Assembly (NCBI GenBank): GCA_022414725.1
Contig: CM039465.1
Location: forward strand, 16,485,706-16,549,705
Length of the DNA: 64,000 bases
Origin: Microglena sp. YARC
Taxonomy: Eukaryota > Chlorophyta > Chlorophyceae > Chlamydomonadales > Chlamydomonadaceae
Direction: 5' to 3'
Within the stretch, counting starts at the first letter, position 1, and every line of letters starts with the position of its first letter. The position numbers and the translations under genes were made by a program. The notes beneath the pieces are model-generated. The model saw only the letters and a program-made list of their open reading frames with translations. It was not told the origin of the DNA and did not search any database. Positions 21,457-34,500 of this stretch are shown piece after piece.

Positions 21457-21535
21457 TCATATATTATTATTGTAATACCTCCTCAGGTTAGTATATAATT
21501 ATCTTCATTATTTGAGGATGGACAAGTTCCTTTAG
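21193..21535 (+). repeat. Donor-side echoes of E2 and (AT)n tract in intron 2
   Basis: The donor context TCTTCAGGTGAGA recurs near 21,281 and 21,372, with a degenerate last copy near 21,505, each followed by GAGTATGAGATGATAG and an AT-rich spacer. A perfect (AT)n run lies at about 21,406-21,451. The echoed exon part is only about 6-8 nt, the shortest of the echo arrays. Confidence 0.75.
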
Positions 21536-21831
21536 CCTAATTGGCTAACCACCTGGATTGTAACAAACAACAAACAAAAAAGAAACAACACCCAAACAAC
21601 AAACGACAAAAAATAAACAAATGAAAAACACCACAAAAACACCACACAAACAGCAAACACACAAACAACAATCAAGCAACGACCAACAAACAATAAACAA
21701 ACAACAAACCACAAATAAATAACGCACAAACAGCAAAGAAACAAACAAATAACAAACAAATAACAAACACCACACAAACAACAAACAACACACAAGCAGC
21801 AAGCAAAAAAAAAAAAAAAAGCCCCCCACCC
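21536..21831 (+). repeat. CAAA-rich low-complexity tract
   Basis: About 270 bp of AACAAACAACAAA-type sequence, ending in an A-run of about 16 and a C-rich spacer. It begins just after a copy of the dispersed TTGGCTAACCACCTGGATTGTAA motif. No coding potential; long frames read from it are compositional artefacts. Confidence 0.7.
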
Positions 21832-21865
21832 ACACATCTAGGTCATACCAATGACCTAGATGTGT
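21832..21865. other. Long perfect hairpin
   Basis: A 15-bp perfect inverted repeat (ACACATCTAGGTCAT with its complement) closes a 4-nt loop ACCA. With one mismatch the stem extends by about five more base pairs on each side (CCACC/GGTGG). It lies in intron 2 just after the CAAA-rich tract. Confidence 0.8.
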
Positions 21866-22290
21866 TGGTGGAAAAAAAATTGATTCCCCCTACGGTCGCT
21901 CATAGCGTTGCAGGTCGTTGTCAACTGCGATGGTAGCTTGTCCAGTTGAGGTAGAAGACCGCTCTCTACTCGCATACGACGGGTCCCCTTCACACCACGC
22001 CCCACCAGGCGTTTTCATTACCTTTTTTCATACCAATGCCCTTCACCAACGCACAAGTATGTTTGTTTCTTCAACTGCCTTTCCTGTTTGTCAGGTTGCT
22101 CCTTAAGCCTACTTCCTATTTTATGTTTGTAAGGTTGTCCATTAAGCCTATTTGGCTACCCCTGGCCTGTAGAATACATACATTTATATCTATATATAGG
22201 CCATATCTTTATTGATAAAGTAACGTTACATTACATTACATTACATTACATTACATTACAAACAAACAAACAAACAAACAAACAAATGCC
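21866..22290 (+). repeat. Intron 2 middle: dispersed motif and (TTACA)n / (CAAA)n tail-like tract
   Basis: The first 250 bp hold no recognisable gene. At about 22,137-22,190 lies a copy of the dispersed motif ATTTGGCTACCCCTGG. At about 22,226-22,286, (TTACA)n passes into (CAAA)n. The reverse complement (TGTAA)n is also the 3' tail of the LINE at 37,376, and an ATAAAG-type signal lies beside it, so this may be the 3' stump of an antisense LINE. Confidence 0.5.
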
Positions 22291-22594
22291 CTCCACCAAA
22301 ATCACCAATGCCCTCCACAAATGCACATATGTATGTACATATCTATATATAGGTAATACCCTTGTTGGTGGAGAAGCTTAAGTGTGCGTGCGCACTTGCC
22401 AAGGCACCAACAGTAGTTAAGTCGACCCTGTGCACATGCTAGAATAACCAAACAAAAAATGCCCTTCGTTAAACTTACCAATGTCCTCCACAAACACAAA
22501 CACACATATGCAAGTGTATAATATAATATATATATGCCCTCCACAATGCCCTCCACAAACGCACATATGTTTGTATATATCTATATATATATAG
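22291..22594 (+). repeat. Acceptor-side echo of exon E3
   Basis: Near 22,350 a copy of the E3 acceptor and exon start (ATATATAGGTAATACCCTTG, then TTGGTGGAGAAGCTTAAG) precedes the true one at 22,595. It stays similar for about 90 nt (CCAACAGTAGTTAAGTCGACC is the divergent counterpart of the E3 sequence). The phrase AATGCCCTCCACAAACGCACATATG also repeats locally. Confidence 0.7.
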
Positions 22595-22829
22595 GTAATA
22601 ACCTTGTTGGTGGAAAAGCTGCAAGATGTGTGCGTGCGGAGTGCCCAGAGCTCGGATGGTAGTATAGTTGACCCACTGCACATGCCAGAGGTTGATGCTG
22701 GCGAGGATGAAGTCACCAAGCAGACACTCTCAATGTTCTCAGGGACAACTGAAACCAGAAGCACAGGTGTCTATCCTGAGCGTACTGCCGACAACATTGT
22801 GTCTGGGACAAATGAAACCAGAAGTACAG
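22595..22829 (+). CDS. Host gene exon E3, with a coding minisatellite at its end
   Basis: The acceptor is TATATATATAG before 22,595 and the donor ACAG|GTGATA at 22,829; an alternative donor ACAG|GTGTCT lies 63 nt earlier. It encodes 78 codons plus one base, from VITLLVEKLQDVCVR through an acidic stretch (EVDAGEDEVT) to SGTTETRSTGVYPERTADNI and a second partial copy. The two donors are one 63-nt minisatellite unit apart, so either leaves the same phase. Phase 1 fits E4. Confidence 0.72.
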
Positions 22830-23059
22830 GTGATAATACACATACATGATATATGACAGGAATATAGTAATATCATATAATTATCATGCATGATATATGA
22901 CAAGATTATAATAATACCATATAATTCCGGTATCATACACGGTATATGTGGCAAGATTGTAATAATACCATATACTTATCATACAAGATATGTGTAGCAA
23001 GAATATGATACTACAACATAATTATATATGATATATGTGATAAGAAATGTAATCCAAGA
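22830..23059 (+). repeat. AT-rich minisatellite, about four 60-bp copies
   Basis: TGATATATGACAGGAATATA and ATCATATAATTATCAT alternate with drift in period and sequence. No gene is visible. Confidence 0.65.
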
Positions 23060-23468
23060 CGCTTAATGTCAACTAGTGGAGATGACCTAGGTTTGCTGCA
23101 GAAATCTTTTGAACTGAAACCAGAAGTACAGGTGTCTATCCTGAGCGTACTGCCGACAAAATTGTGTCAGGGACAACTGAAACCAGAAGCACAGGTGTCT
23201 ATCCTGAGCTTACTGCCGACAACATTGTGTCTGGGACAACTGAAACCAGAAGTACAGGTGTCTATCCTGAGCCTACTGCCGGAACTCATCCAAGACGCTC
23301 AATGCCAACCAATGGACTTGATCCAGGTTTGTTGGGTTTCAGTTAACCAGGTGATCCAGGTTTGTTGGGTTTCAGTTAACCAGGTGATCCAGGTTTGTTG
23401 GGTTTCAGTTATCCAGGTGATCCAGGTTTGCTGCAGAGATTTTTGTTGATCCAGGTTTGTTGCAGAGA
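23060..23468 (+). repeat. Donor-side echo of E3: 63-bp minisatellite outside the exon, then 37-bp repeats
   Basis: From about 23,110 to 23,290 three further copies of the 63-nt E3 unit occur (CTGAAACCAGAAGTACAGG, CTATCCTGAGC, CTGCCGACAA), open in the same frame as in E3. From about 23,325, CAGGTGATCCAGGTTTGTTG repeats with a period of about 37 bp. It is unclear whether any of this is spliced in. Confidence 0.75.
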
Positions 23469-23682
23469 TTTTTTGGCGGAGCCCCCTTTTCAAGGGGGCG
23501 GGAGCCCCCAGGGTTCCCCGTTGTCCGTTTGTCCGTGCGACCGACTGACCAAAAAATTGAAGCCTAACACGTCAGCCAAGTAACTGGCTTCGGTCAGCTC
23601 CAGTCCGATGCCACCTTTCATTCCGTTGCCAACACGCTCCGCCAAATTTTCGCGTCGCTTGCGACACTGCATAGGACTTGTG
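23469..23682 (+). repeat. Dispersed hairpin repeat family, copy 1
   Basis: A perfect inverted pair TTTGGCGGAGC (23,472-23,482) and GCTCCGCCAAA (23,636-23,646) bounds the core. Inside are GCCCCC/GGGGGC stems, GTTGTCCGTTTGTCCG, and GACACGTCAGCCAA as in copy 2. After the right arm comes CGCGTCGCTTGCGAC and a CATAG(A)ACTTGT end shared by most copies. Other copies lie near 28,225, 45,525, 50,803 with 51,130, 51,560 (inverted) and 53,090. No protein is encoded. Confidence 0.8.
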
Positions 23683-23979
23683 TTGATCCAGTTTTGTTGC
23701 AGAGATGTTTTTGTTCGGCTGCCTATCTTGATCACTACTTCAGACCTCGTTTGACCGTAATGTCCGCTACCACAGTCCTGAATAGTGATCCCAATACTCA
23801 GACCCAAACCGCTACCACGTAACCCACTTTCTGAACTGAAATAAACATCTCTGGTCTGTCAGGTGCAGTTTACAAGCGCTTGATTTGTAAACTGCCTTTC
23901 CTGTTTTTAAGGTTGGGTTTGTCCCTTTAGCCTATTTGGCTACCCCTGGACTGTAAAAATACATCCAGTCATGTGTTAC
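23683..23979 (+). other. Intron 3 spacer
   Basis: No gene. It contains a further copy of TTGATCCAGTTTTGTTGCAG at the left and, near 23,912-23,965, another copy of the dispersed motif CCTATTTGGCTACCCCTGGA. Confidence 0.5.
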
Positions 23980-26900
23980 AGAGGCTAGAATGAAACCCAA
24001 ACCTCCCTTGTCACCCTGTGTTAAGGCTGGTTTGATGGCATCAGGTGGACTTGATCATAATGCTTCTCACTTAGCTTTTTATGTTGCTGCCACTGCACAC
24101 AATGCCTTTATACACCTATTCTCATATGTTTAGATGTTACCAAGGCTAGCATGAAACCCAAAACCTGTCATGCGGCTGGTTCTGTGGCATCAGGTGGACT
24201 TCGTCATAATGCTTCTCACTTAGCTTTTTATGTTGCTGCCACTGCACACAATGCCTTTTATACACCTATTCTCATATGTTGCCAAGGCTAGCATAAAATC
24301 CAAACTTCTCGCTTGTAAAACCTGGTTCAATGTCATCAGGTGGTCTTGATCATAATCAGGATGCTCACTCACCTGCGCACGGTGCTGGCACTGCACACGC
24401 TGCATTTTATACAGCTATTCTCATATGTTAGCATCATTCTCAAGGTTTGCATGAAACCAAAACTTCTGGCTTGTAAAACCTGGCTCGATGTCATCAGGTG
24501 GACTTGATCATAATGCTTCTCACTTGGCTTTTTTATTTTGCTGGCACTGCAGGCACTGCATTTGTACAGCTATTCTCATATGTTACCAAGGCTAGCATAA
24601 CCCCCCAAATTATTGCTTGTAAAACCTGGTTCTATGTCATCAGGAGGTCTTGATCCTAATCAGGATGCTTCTCACTCACCTGCGTATTTCAATGTCATCC
24701 GGTGGACTTGATCATAATCAGGATGCTTCACACTCCCCTTTGTATGGTGCTGGCAATGCACAAGCTGCACTTTGTACAGTTATTCTCATACGTTAGCATC
24801 ATTCTCAAGGCTAGCATGAAACCAAAACTTCTTGCTTGTAAAACCTGGTTCGATGTCATCAGGTGGACTTGGTATTGATCATAATGCTTCTCACTCAACT
24901 GCTTACGGTGTTTGCACTGCACGCGATGCATTTTTACAGCAATTCTCATATCTTACCAAGGCTAGCATAAAACCCAAACTCCTCGCTTGTAATAACTGGC
25001 TCGATGTCATCAGGTGGACTTGATCCTAATCAAGGTGCTTCTCACTCACCTGTGTACTTCGATGTCATTAGGTGGTCTTGATCCTAATCAAGGTGCTTCT
25101 CACTCACCTGTGTACTTCGATGTCATTAGGTGGTCTTGATCCTAATCAAGGTGCTTCTCACTCACCTGTGTACTTCGATGTCATTAGGTGGTCTTGATCC
25201 TAATCAAGGTGCTTCTCACTCACCTGTGTACTTCGATGTCATTAGGTGGTCTTGATCCTAATCAAGGTGCTTCTCACTCACCTGTGTACTTCGATGTCAT
25301 TAGGTGGTCTTGATCCTAATCAAGGTGCTTCTCACTCACCTGTGTACTTCGATGTCATTAGGTGGTCTTGATCCTAATCAAGGTGCTTCTCACTCACCTG
25401 TGTACTTCGATGTCATTAGGTGGTCTTGATCCTAATCAAGATGCATCTCACTCACCCTCATATTTTGATGTCATTAGGTGGTCTTGATCCTAATCAGGAT
25501 GTTTCTCACTCACCTGTGCACTTCGATGTCATTAGGTGGTCTTGATCTTAATCAAGATGCCTCTCACTCACCTGTGTACTTTGATGCCATTAGGTGGTCT
25601 TGATCCTTATCAAGAGGCTTCTCACTCACCTCTGTACTTCGATGTCATCAGGTGGTCTTGATCCTAATCAAGATGCTTCTCACTCACCTCTGTACTTCGA
25701 TGTCATCAGGTGGTATTGATCCTAACGATATGGCACTGGTACTGCACATGCTGCATTTGTACAGCTATTCTCATATGTTACCGAGGCTAGCACAAGACCC
25801 AAACTTCTCATGTGTAAAACCTGGTTATATTTCATCAGGTGGACTTGATTCTAATCAGGATACTCCTCACTCACCTGCGCAAGGCACTGGCACTGCACAC
25901 GCTGTATTTTGCACAGCTATTCTCATATGTTAGCATCATTCTCAAGGCTAGCATGGAACCAAAACTTCTCGCTTGTAAAACCTGGTTCTATATCATCAGG
26001 TGGTCTTGATCCTAATCAGGATACTCCTCACTCACCTGCGTATGTCACTGGCACTGCACATGCTGCATTTATACAGCTATTCTCATATGTTACCGAGGCT
26101 AGCATAAGACCCAAACTTCTCATGTGTAAAACCTGGTTCTATGTCATCAGGTGGACTTGATCCTAATCAGGATACTCCTCACTCACCTGCGTATGTCACT
26201 GGCACTGCACATGCTGCATTTATACAGCTATTCTCATATGTTACCGAGGCTAGCATAAGACCCAAACTTCTCATGTGTAAAACCTGGTTCTATGTCATCA
26301 GGTGGACTTGATCCTAATCAGGATACTCCTCACTCACCTGCGTATGGAACTAGCACTGCACGCACTCCACCTTGTGCAGCAATTCTCATATGATACCAAG
26401 CTAGCATAAAACCCAAACTTCTCATGTTTAAAACCTGGTTCTATGTCATCAGGTAGATTTGATCCTAATCAAAATGCTTCCCACTCACCTGCATATTTCG
26501 AAGTTAGCAGGTGGTCTTGATCCTAATCAGGATGCTTCTCACTCACCTGCATATTTTGAAGTTAGCAGGTGGACTTCATCCTAATCAGGATGCTTCTCAC
26601 TCACCTGCATATTTTGAAGTTAGCAGGTGGACTTTATCCTCATCAGGATGCTTCTCACTCACCTGCATATTTTGAAGTTAGCAGGTGGACTTGATCCTAA
26701 TCAGGATTCTTCTCACCCACCTGCATATTTTGAAGTTCGCAGGTGGACTTGATCCTAATCAGGATGCTTCTCACTCACCTGCATATTTTGAAGTTAGCAG
26801 GTGGACTTGATCCTAATCAGGATGCTTCTCACTCACCTCTGTACTTTGATGCCATTAGGTGGTCTTGATCCTTATCAAGAGGCTTCTCACTCACCTCTGT

Positions 26901-27103
26901 ACTTCGATGTCATCAGGTGGTCTTGATCCTAATCAAGATGCTTCTCACTCACCTCTGTACTTCGATGTCATCAGGTGGTATTGATCCTAACGATATGGCA
27001 CTGGTACTGCACATGCTGCATTTGTACAGCTACTCTCATATGCTACTGAGACTAGCATAAAACCCAAACTTCTCATGTTTAAAACCTGGTTCTATGTCAT
27101 CAG
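23980..27103 (+). repeat. Acceptor-side echo array of exon E4 in intron 3 (array F)
   Basis: About 3.1 kb of copies of the E4 acceptor and exon start (TGTCATCAG|GTGGACTTGAT followed by CCTAATCAGGATGCTTCTCA). Long units of about 150 bp include CACTGCACACGCTGCATTT and CAGCTATTCTCATATGTTA. A short form of about 57 bp (ACTTCGATGTCATTAGGTGG core) is repeated almost perfectly from 25,035 to 25,430, and a further variant with GAAGTTAGCAGGTGG runs from 26,490 to 26,800. Only the last copy, at 27,104, continues into the full E4. A block of about 240 bp near 25,590-25,770 recurs near 26,850-27,030. Confidence 0.9.
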
Positions 27104-27337
27104 GTGGACTTGATCCTAATCAGGATGCTTCTCACTCACCTGCGCAAGGCACTGGCACTGCACACGCTGCCTCTGCTGACGGAAACTGGTTAGTGGGAAA
27201 GTTGTCTGCGCCTTTCCACTCAACCTCTCAGTCTGGCAAGCCAGTTGGCATGGTTGAAGGGGCTATCCTGGAGGATCCTGTTCTGGAGGATCCTATATTG
27301 GAGGATCCTAGCTTTGGGGAGGAGATGCACCCCTCAG
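27104..27337 (+). CDS. Host gene exon E4
   Basis: The acceptor is ATGTCATCAG before 27,104 and the donor CCCTCAG|GTGATG at 27,337. The first two bases complete a Gly codon with the last base of E3. It encodes GLDPNQDASHSPAQGTG, a hydrophilic middle (SADGNWLVGKLSAPF) and a short in-exon repeat LEDPVLEDPILEDPSF, then EEMHPS. It is a low-complexity linker rather than a folded domain. It ends in phase 1, matching E5. Confidence 0.75.
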
Positions 27338-27624
27338 GTGATGACAGGATGTACTGCATATATAAAAATTCAATATCTGTACTGCATATATAATATTTAA
27401 TATCTTTGCTGCATTTATGCTGTTTCATGTCTGTGCTGCATTTATGCTGTTTCATGTCTGTGCTGCATTTATGCTGTTTCATGTCTGTGCTGCATTTATG
27501 CTGTTTCATATCTGTGCTGCATTTATGATGTTTCATATCTGAACTGCATTTATGATGTTTCATATCTGAACTGCATATTGTATTTAAAATCTATACTGCA
27601 TGTATTAAATTAAATGTCTGTACT
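27338..27624 (+). repeat. 27-bp minisatellite in intron 4
   Basis: CTGCATTTATGCTGTTTCAT with TGTCTGTG repeats about seven times from 27,400 to 27,570, decaying at both ends into TCTGTACTGCATATAT. The array continues after the MITE at 28,060-28,140. Confidence 0.8.
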
Positions 27625-28059
27625 CGAGGGGGAGGCATGAAAAAAGTTGCCGTACCGCACCTTCGATTTGGATAGAGCCTATCCTCAAACTATAAAAAAA
27701 AAAATTGAGCAAAAAAAAAACTTGTACAAAAGTTAGAGGGGTCCAAAGTTGTTTTCAACTAAAGCGGCCCAAATCTTAACTTCGCGATAAATCACGTTTG
27801 GTTAACCCCATGAAAGATGTAAGAGCATAAATGAAATGGGCTTTAAAAGATCTTTCGAATGACCCCCATTTTAGGGGGGGTAGGGTGAGGTAATTGGGTT
27901 TTAGGAGGGGGGGGGTGGGGGGTGGGGGGGGTAAAAAACTTTTAGCCAACTTTATTTCCCCCCTCTTTTTGTATGAAACGTCCACAATTCCAACTCCCAT
28001 CTGAATCGGACACCATATCGAAGGTGCGGTCCAAAATCTATCTTTCTGCCCCCCCCCTG
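27625..28059. mobile_element. hAT-like MITE, 435 bp, with 8-bp target duplication
   Basis: The ends form imperfect inverted repeats of about 38 bp; the best part is ACCGCACCTTCGA near 27,647 against its complement near 28,017. The right end is CCCCCTG and the left end CGAGGGGG, a degraded CAGGGGG. TCTGTACT flanks both sides (27,617-27,624 and 28,060-28,067). Because the target is itself a repeat containing TCTGTACT, the duplication alone is weak proof; the inverted repeats are the main evidence. Confidence 0.7.
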
Positions 28060-28898
28060 TCTGTACTGCATATATGTTATATTATATTCAATATCTGTAC
28101 TGCATATATTAAATATAATATCTGTGTTGTATGTATTATATTTTATAAGAATAAGAATAATTCACTCCTAGTATTACACCAAAGGAGCATAGGGTGGCTT
28201 GGTTGACGGGGCTATCTGTTCACATTTTTGGGCGGAACCCCCTCTTCAAGTAGGGCTAGAGCCCCCAGACTAGAGTTACCCCGTTGTCCGATGTCCGACC
28301 GACCAACCAACAAAAAAATTGAAGCCTGACACGTCAGCCAAAGTTCTCGTAACTAAATCGCTTCCATTGCCACCCGTCGCTCCGTCGCGCACACTTTCCG
28401 CCATTTTTTAGCGGCACATGCGTCCCTGCATAGAGCTTGTTCCTTACTGAGTACCAACCCTTAGTTCTTTCTTAGGTGTCTTTGGTAACCATCGACTTCA
28501 CTGCCCTATCGGGCAGCTCGCCAATGTATTGCCAAGTACCACCTTAGAATCTTGGCCTACAGGTACCTAAGCGGCCTTTGACTGTACTGCTCTATCGGGC
28601 AGCCCGCCGACGTACTGCTTTAGATACCGTCGCTTTATTCTGTTCTTTTCACTGTAACCATCTTTTGACATAGAGGTTGTTCCTGGTACATTTGTTGTTT
28701 ACTGTCGAAGATGGTGAGTAGCCAAACTGGTAGCTGAAGCTAGGTATCCAAGTTCAAGTTCAAGAAGAATGCATCCTGGAATATGACGTGCTGCCCCCCG
28801 AACCATATAGCTCCACCCTATATCGTGCTATGCCACAATCCTGAAATCAGGCTTGTGACGCAACTTTGTTACACTACTGGACCTACAGGTTCAACCTA
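28060..28898 (+). other. Intron 4 spacer with hairpin repeat copy 2
   Basis: It starts with the rest of the 27-bp minisatellite. At about 28,225-28,445 is a copy of the dispersed hairpin repeat (GGGCGGAACCCCC, GTTGTCCGATGTCCGACC, ACACGTCAGCCAA, CTTTCCGCCATTTTT, CATAGAGCTTGT). The remaining 450 bp hold two copies of CTGCCCTATCGGGCAGC / CTGCTCTATCGGGCAGC near 28,500 and 28,590, a short hairpin-forming phrase, but no gene. Confidence 0.6.
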
Positions 28899-28918
28899 AG
28901 TGTGTGTGTATGTGGTGT

Positions 28919-28967
<49 letters not shown>

Positions 28968-29882
28968 CATGGCTATTGCCTCAGGTAACAATGTATGTGT
29001 ATAGATTTGTGTATGTGGTGGGTGTTTATGTGGTGGGTGTGTATGTTATTTGTGTATGTGGTGGGTGGTGGGGGGGGGGGGGGGGGCAGCATGGCTATTG
29101 CCCCAGGAAACAATGTGTGTGTATGGGTTTGTGTATATGGTGTCACTGGTGTGTGTGTGTGGTGTGTGTGTGTGAGAGGCTCATGGAGATCTATGCTCGG
29201 GTGAGGAGATGCACCCTCCAGGTGATGGTGGGAAAGCTGGAAAACCTGGAAAAGAACAGGAGATCATGAATATCTATGCTCGGGCAGACCCCACTGCGCA
29301 AGCATTGGTCACGCTTCAGTCTACGAAAAGTTCTGGGTGTCTGTCGGGATCGCTGGTTTGCGGTGAGCCGAGACATTTCGTCCACTGTACGCCTACATTT
29401 ATCTGTAGTTTCTGCAAATCGTGTCTTTCGCCTACATTTAGCGAAATTGTCACTTCCCCGAGTGGCTCGGGGGCAGACCCCACTGCGCAAGCATCTCAAT
29501 GTCCACCACCACCACACCACCACAACAACCATCACCACCTGCTCCCTTACCCAGTTGCATGCAAGGCTCTTCCAATAGTGTAGCCACCCGCTTGAACAGA
29601 CCCCGCTGCGCTAGTATCTTAATGTCCAATACCACCAATTCCACCACCACCACCACCACGACCTGCTTCCTTACCCTAGAAGCTGCTACGTGCAGCCTTA
29701 AAAAGAAACAGTCAGGATGGTCCTATGCTCCCATACCCAGTTGCATGCAAGGCTCCTCCAGTAGCATGAGGATCTATGCTCGGGGAACAAGGTGTGTGTA
29801 TGGGTGGTGGGGGTGGAGGGGTGGGGGGGGCAGCATGGATATTGTCCCAGGGAACAAGGTGTGTTTATGGGCTTGTGTATTT

Positions 29883-29926
<44 letters not shown>

Positions 29927-29999
29927 AGGATCATGAAGATGTATGCTTGGGGGAGGAGGTGCACCCTTCAGGTGATGATGTTTAGATTATCTGGATAGC
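28899..29999 (+). repeat. Donor-side echo array of E4 with GT- and G-rich spacers (array G)
   Basis: The E4 tail (GAGGAGATGCACCC..CAG|GTGATG) recurs near 29,205 and 29,950. Another phrase, CAGCATGGCTATTGCC(C)CAG, recurs near 28,965, 29,087 and 29,832 beside long G-runs and (GT)n. A 190-bp block at 29,284-29,474 is bounded by direct copies of CAGACCCCACTGCGCAAGCA, with a third, diverged copy near 29,597. No protein is supported. Confidence 0.75.
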
Positions 30000-30600
30000 A
30001 CTTGATCGTAGTTTTCTTTTCAGCTACAAGCAGGAGCTTCTAGGCTGGGTTTAGTGTTTGGTCTCTGGCTAGTGGAGCTAGGTGGAAGCTGCTATGCAAA
30101 GCTAAAAAAAAAGTAGGAACAGGTCGTAAAAGAGCAGGGATTTGTTTTTTAGCTATATATAGTGATCGTTAGTTTTGACCCCGATTTAGCGGAATTATCG
30201 CTATAAAAAAGTAAAAAAAAGGGTCCCCCACCCACCCACACACCCCGCCCCCTTAATGGCCCTGGAAAGCTACAAAAAGCTATAAAAAACTGTAAAAGGT
30301 ACTAAAACGCTGTCCCTGGAGGAGCCCTAAAACCATAAAGCTAGAAAAACCCACTTTCAGATTTGAAAACAATCACTGTAAAAGAGCTCGTTAAACCTAC
30401 TCCTCCTGCTAATTATCTTGATGACTTGATTTTTTATTTCATTCTAAAATAATGAACTGACCCCCCCCAAAATTGCAGGCAAGCATGATCTTCAAAACTA
30501 CCAGGATGACTCGGCTCTGTCATTGGATTGTAATGGATACACAAAAAATATCAGCTCTCTTAGAAAAAACATTGATGAACTGAACCCCAAACAATCGCAG
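30000..30600 (+). repeat. Intron 4 end with acceptor-side echo of E5
   Basis: 30,000-30,460 is A-rich unassigned DNA. From about 30,445, an echo of the intron end and start of E5 (ATGAACTGACCCC, then GCAGGCAAGCATGATCTTC, readable as KHDLQNYQDDSALSL) precedes the true acceptor at 30,600. Confidence 0.75.
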
Positions 30601-31289
30601 GGAAGCATGATCTTGAAAACTACCGGAATGACTCAGTTCTGTCATTGGAGATCTTCGCCCAGGAGGTTGAAGGAATAGAAGAAGGAAAAGAAGAAGAGGG
30701 AACTAAAGACGAGGAACCCGCTTCCGCAGTGCTGGCCTCCGTACAAAGCTTGGGCGCTGCCCTGGGGGTCCCCGAAGCCTGCGACTCTCCTCGCCCCCTA
30801 GACCTGTCTCCCCCACCACAACTGGACCTCTGCAGACCAATGCAGCCCCAGAACAGGTCCAGCAGTGTTAGTTACAAGGTGGTTAAGAAGAGCCAGGTGC
30901 AGGGTCTCCAGGCCACCTTGTTGGGTTTGCTGGGCATTCTTGCCATTCGCCCATCCAGTGTGAAGGAATTCCAGGAGTGCAGCATGGGAAAGGTTCTCAC
31001 AAGTATCACCCCTGCATTGCTCTCAACCAGCCCTGAGATGCTACACCAGTCAGTGGCTTGCCTAGCTGCCATGACATCACCACGTCAGCAGGCCTGCCTC
31101 TCACCGCCGCCCCCCCCTCCAGGGGGGGCTGGTGGTGGTGGGAACTGCGACAGCATGGACACAGCTGTCGCCATGTCATCCAGAATTGATGTCAAAGTGC
31201 ATATGATCCAGCTGGCCAGCAACATGTGTCTGCATGCTGAGCTGGCTGAGGTGGTAGCCTCATCAGGCACCTTGTCACTGGCACTACAA
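30601..31289 (+). CDS. Host gene exon E5, main helical part
   Basis: The acceptor is CAATCGCAG at 30,600 and the donor CTACAA|GTGAGT at 31,289. After two bases that complete a Gly codon it encodes 229 codons. It opens KHDLENYRNDSVLSLEIF, then has an acidic stretch (GIEEGKEEEGTKDEEP), then hydrophobic helical segments (LQATLLGLLGILAI, KVLTSITPALLSTSPEML, HQSVACLAAM), a poly-Pro/poly-Gly loop near 31,110-31,145 and another helix (HMIQLASNMCLHAELAEVVA). The pattern is like paired armadillo/HEAT helices. Codon use is richer in G and C than in the flanking introns. Family not recognised. Confidence 0.82.
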
Positions 31290-34302
<3,013 letters not shown>

Positions 34303-34500
34303 GTTGTAAGAGCTGCATGGGAGGTCCGCAACTGGGACTCGGACAAGCTTATCACACCAGCCCCATCACAAGTCATCACACCCGCTGCCAGCTGCCTTGC
34401 CAACTTCTTCAAGGTCACTCCCCCCCCAGATGAAAACGATACTACAGAAGCTATTTCAGATGCGAATACTCCAGAGGGGGGTGCGGAGACCATAAGCGGG
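34303..34500 (+). CDS. Host gene exon E6, 5' part (left of LINE insertion)
   Basis: The acceptor is CCCCATTCAG before 34,303. Phase 0, 66 codons, VVRAAWEVRNWDSDKLI through AASCLANFFKVTPPPDEN to GGAETISG. The frame reaches exactly into the target duplication TAAGCGGG (34,493-34,500) and resumes in the same frame after the LINE. Confidence 0.8.

Noticed and set aside
25035..25430. CRISPR-like array (regular 57-bp repeat)
   Set aside because: There are no distinct spacers; units are wholly repeated, carry an exon start and sit in a eukaryotic intron.
30131..30330. A third hAT-like MITE, CAGGGATTTG to TCCCTG
   Set aside because: Inverted ends are weak, and the flanking 8 bp on the two sides (TAAAAGAG and GAGGAGCC) do not match.
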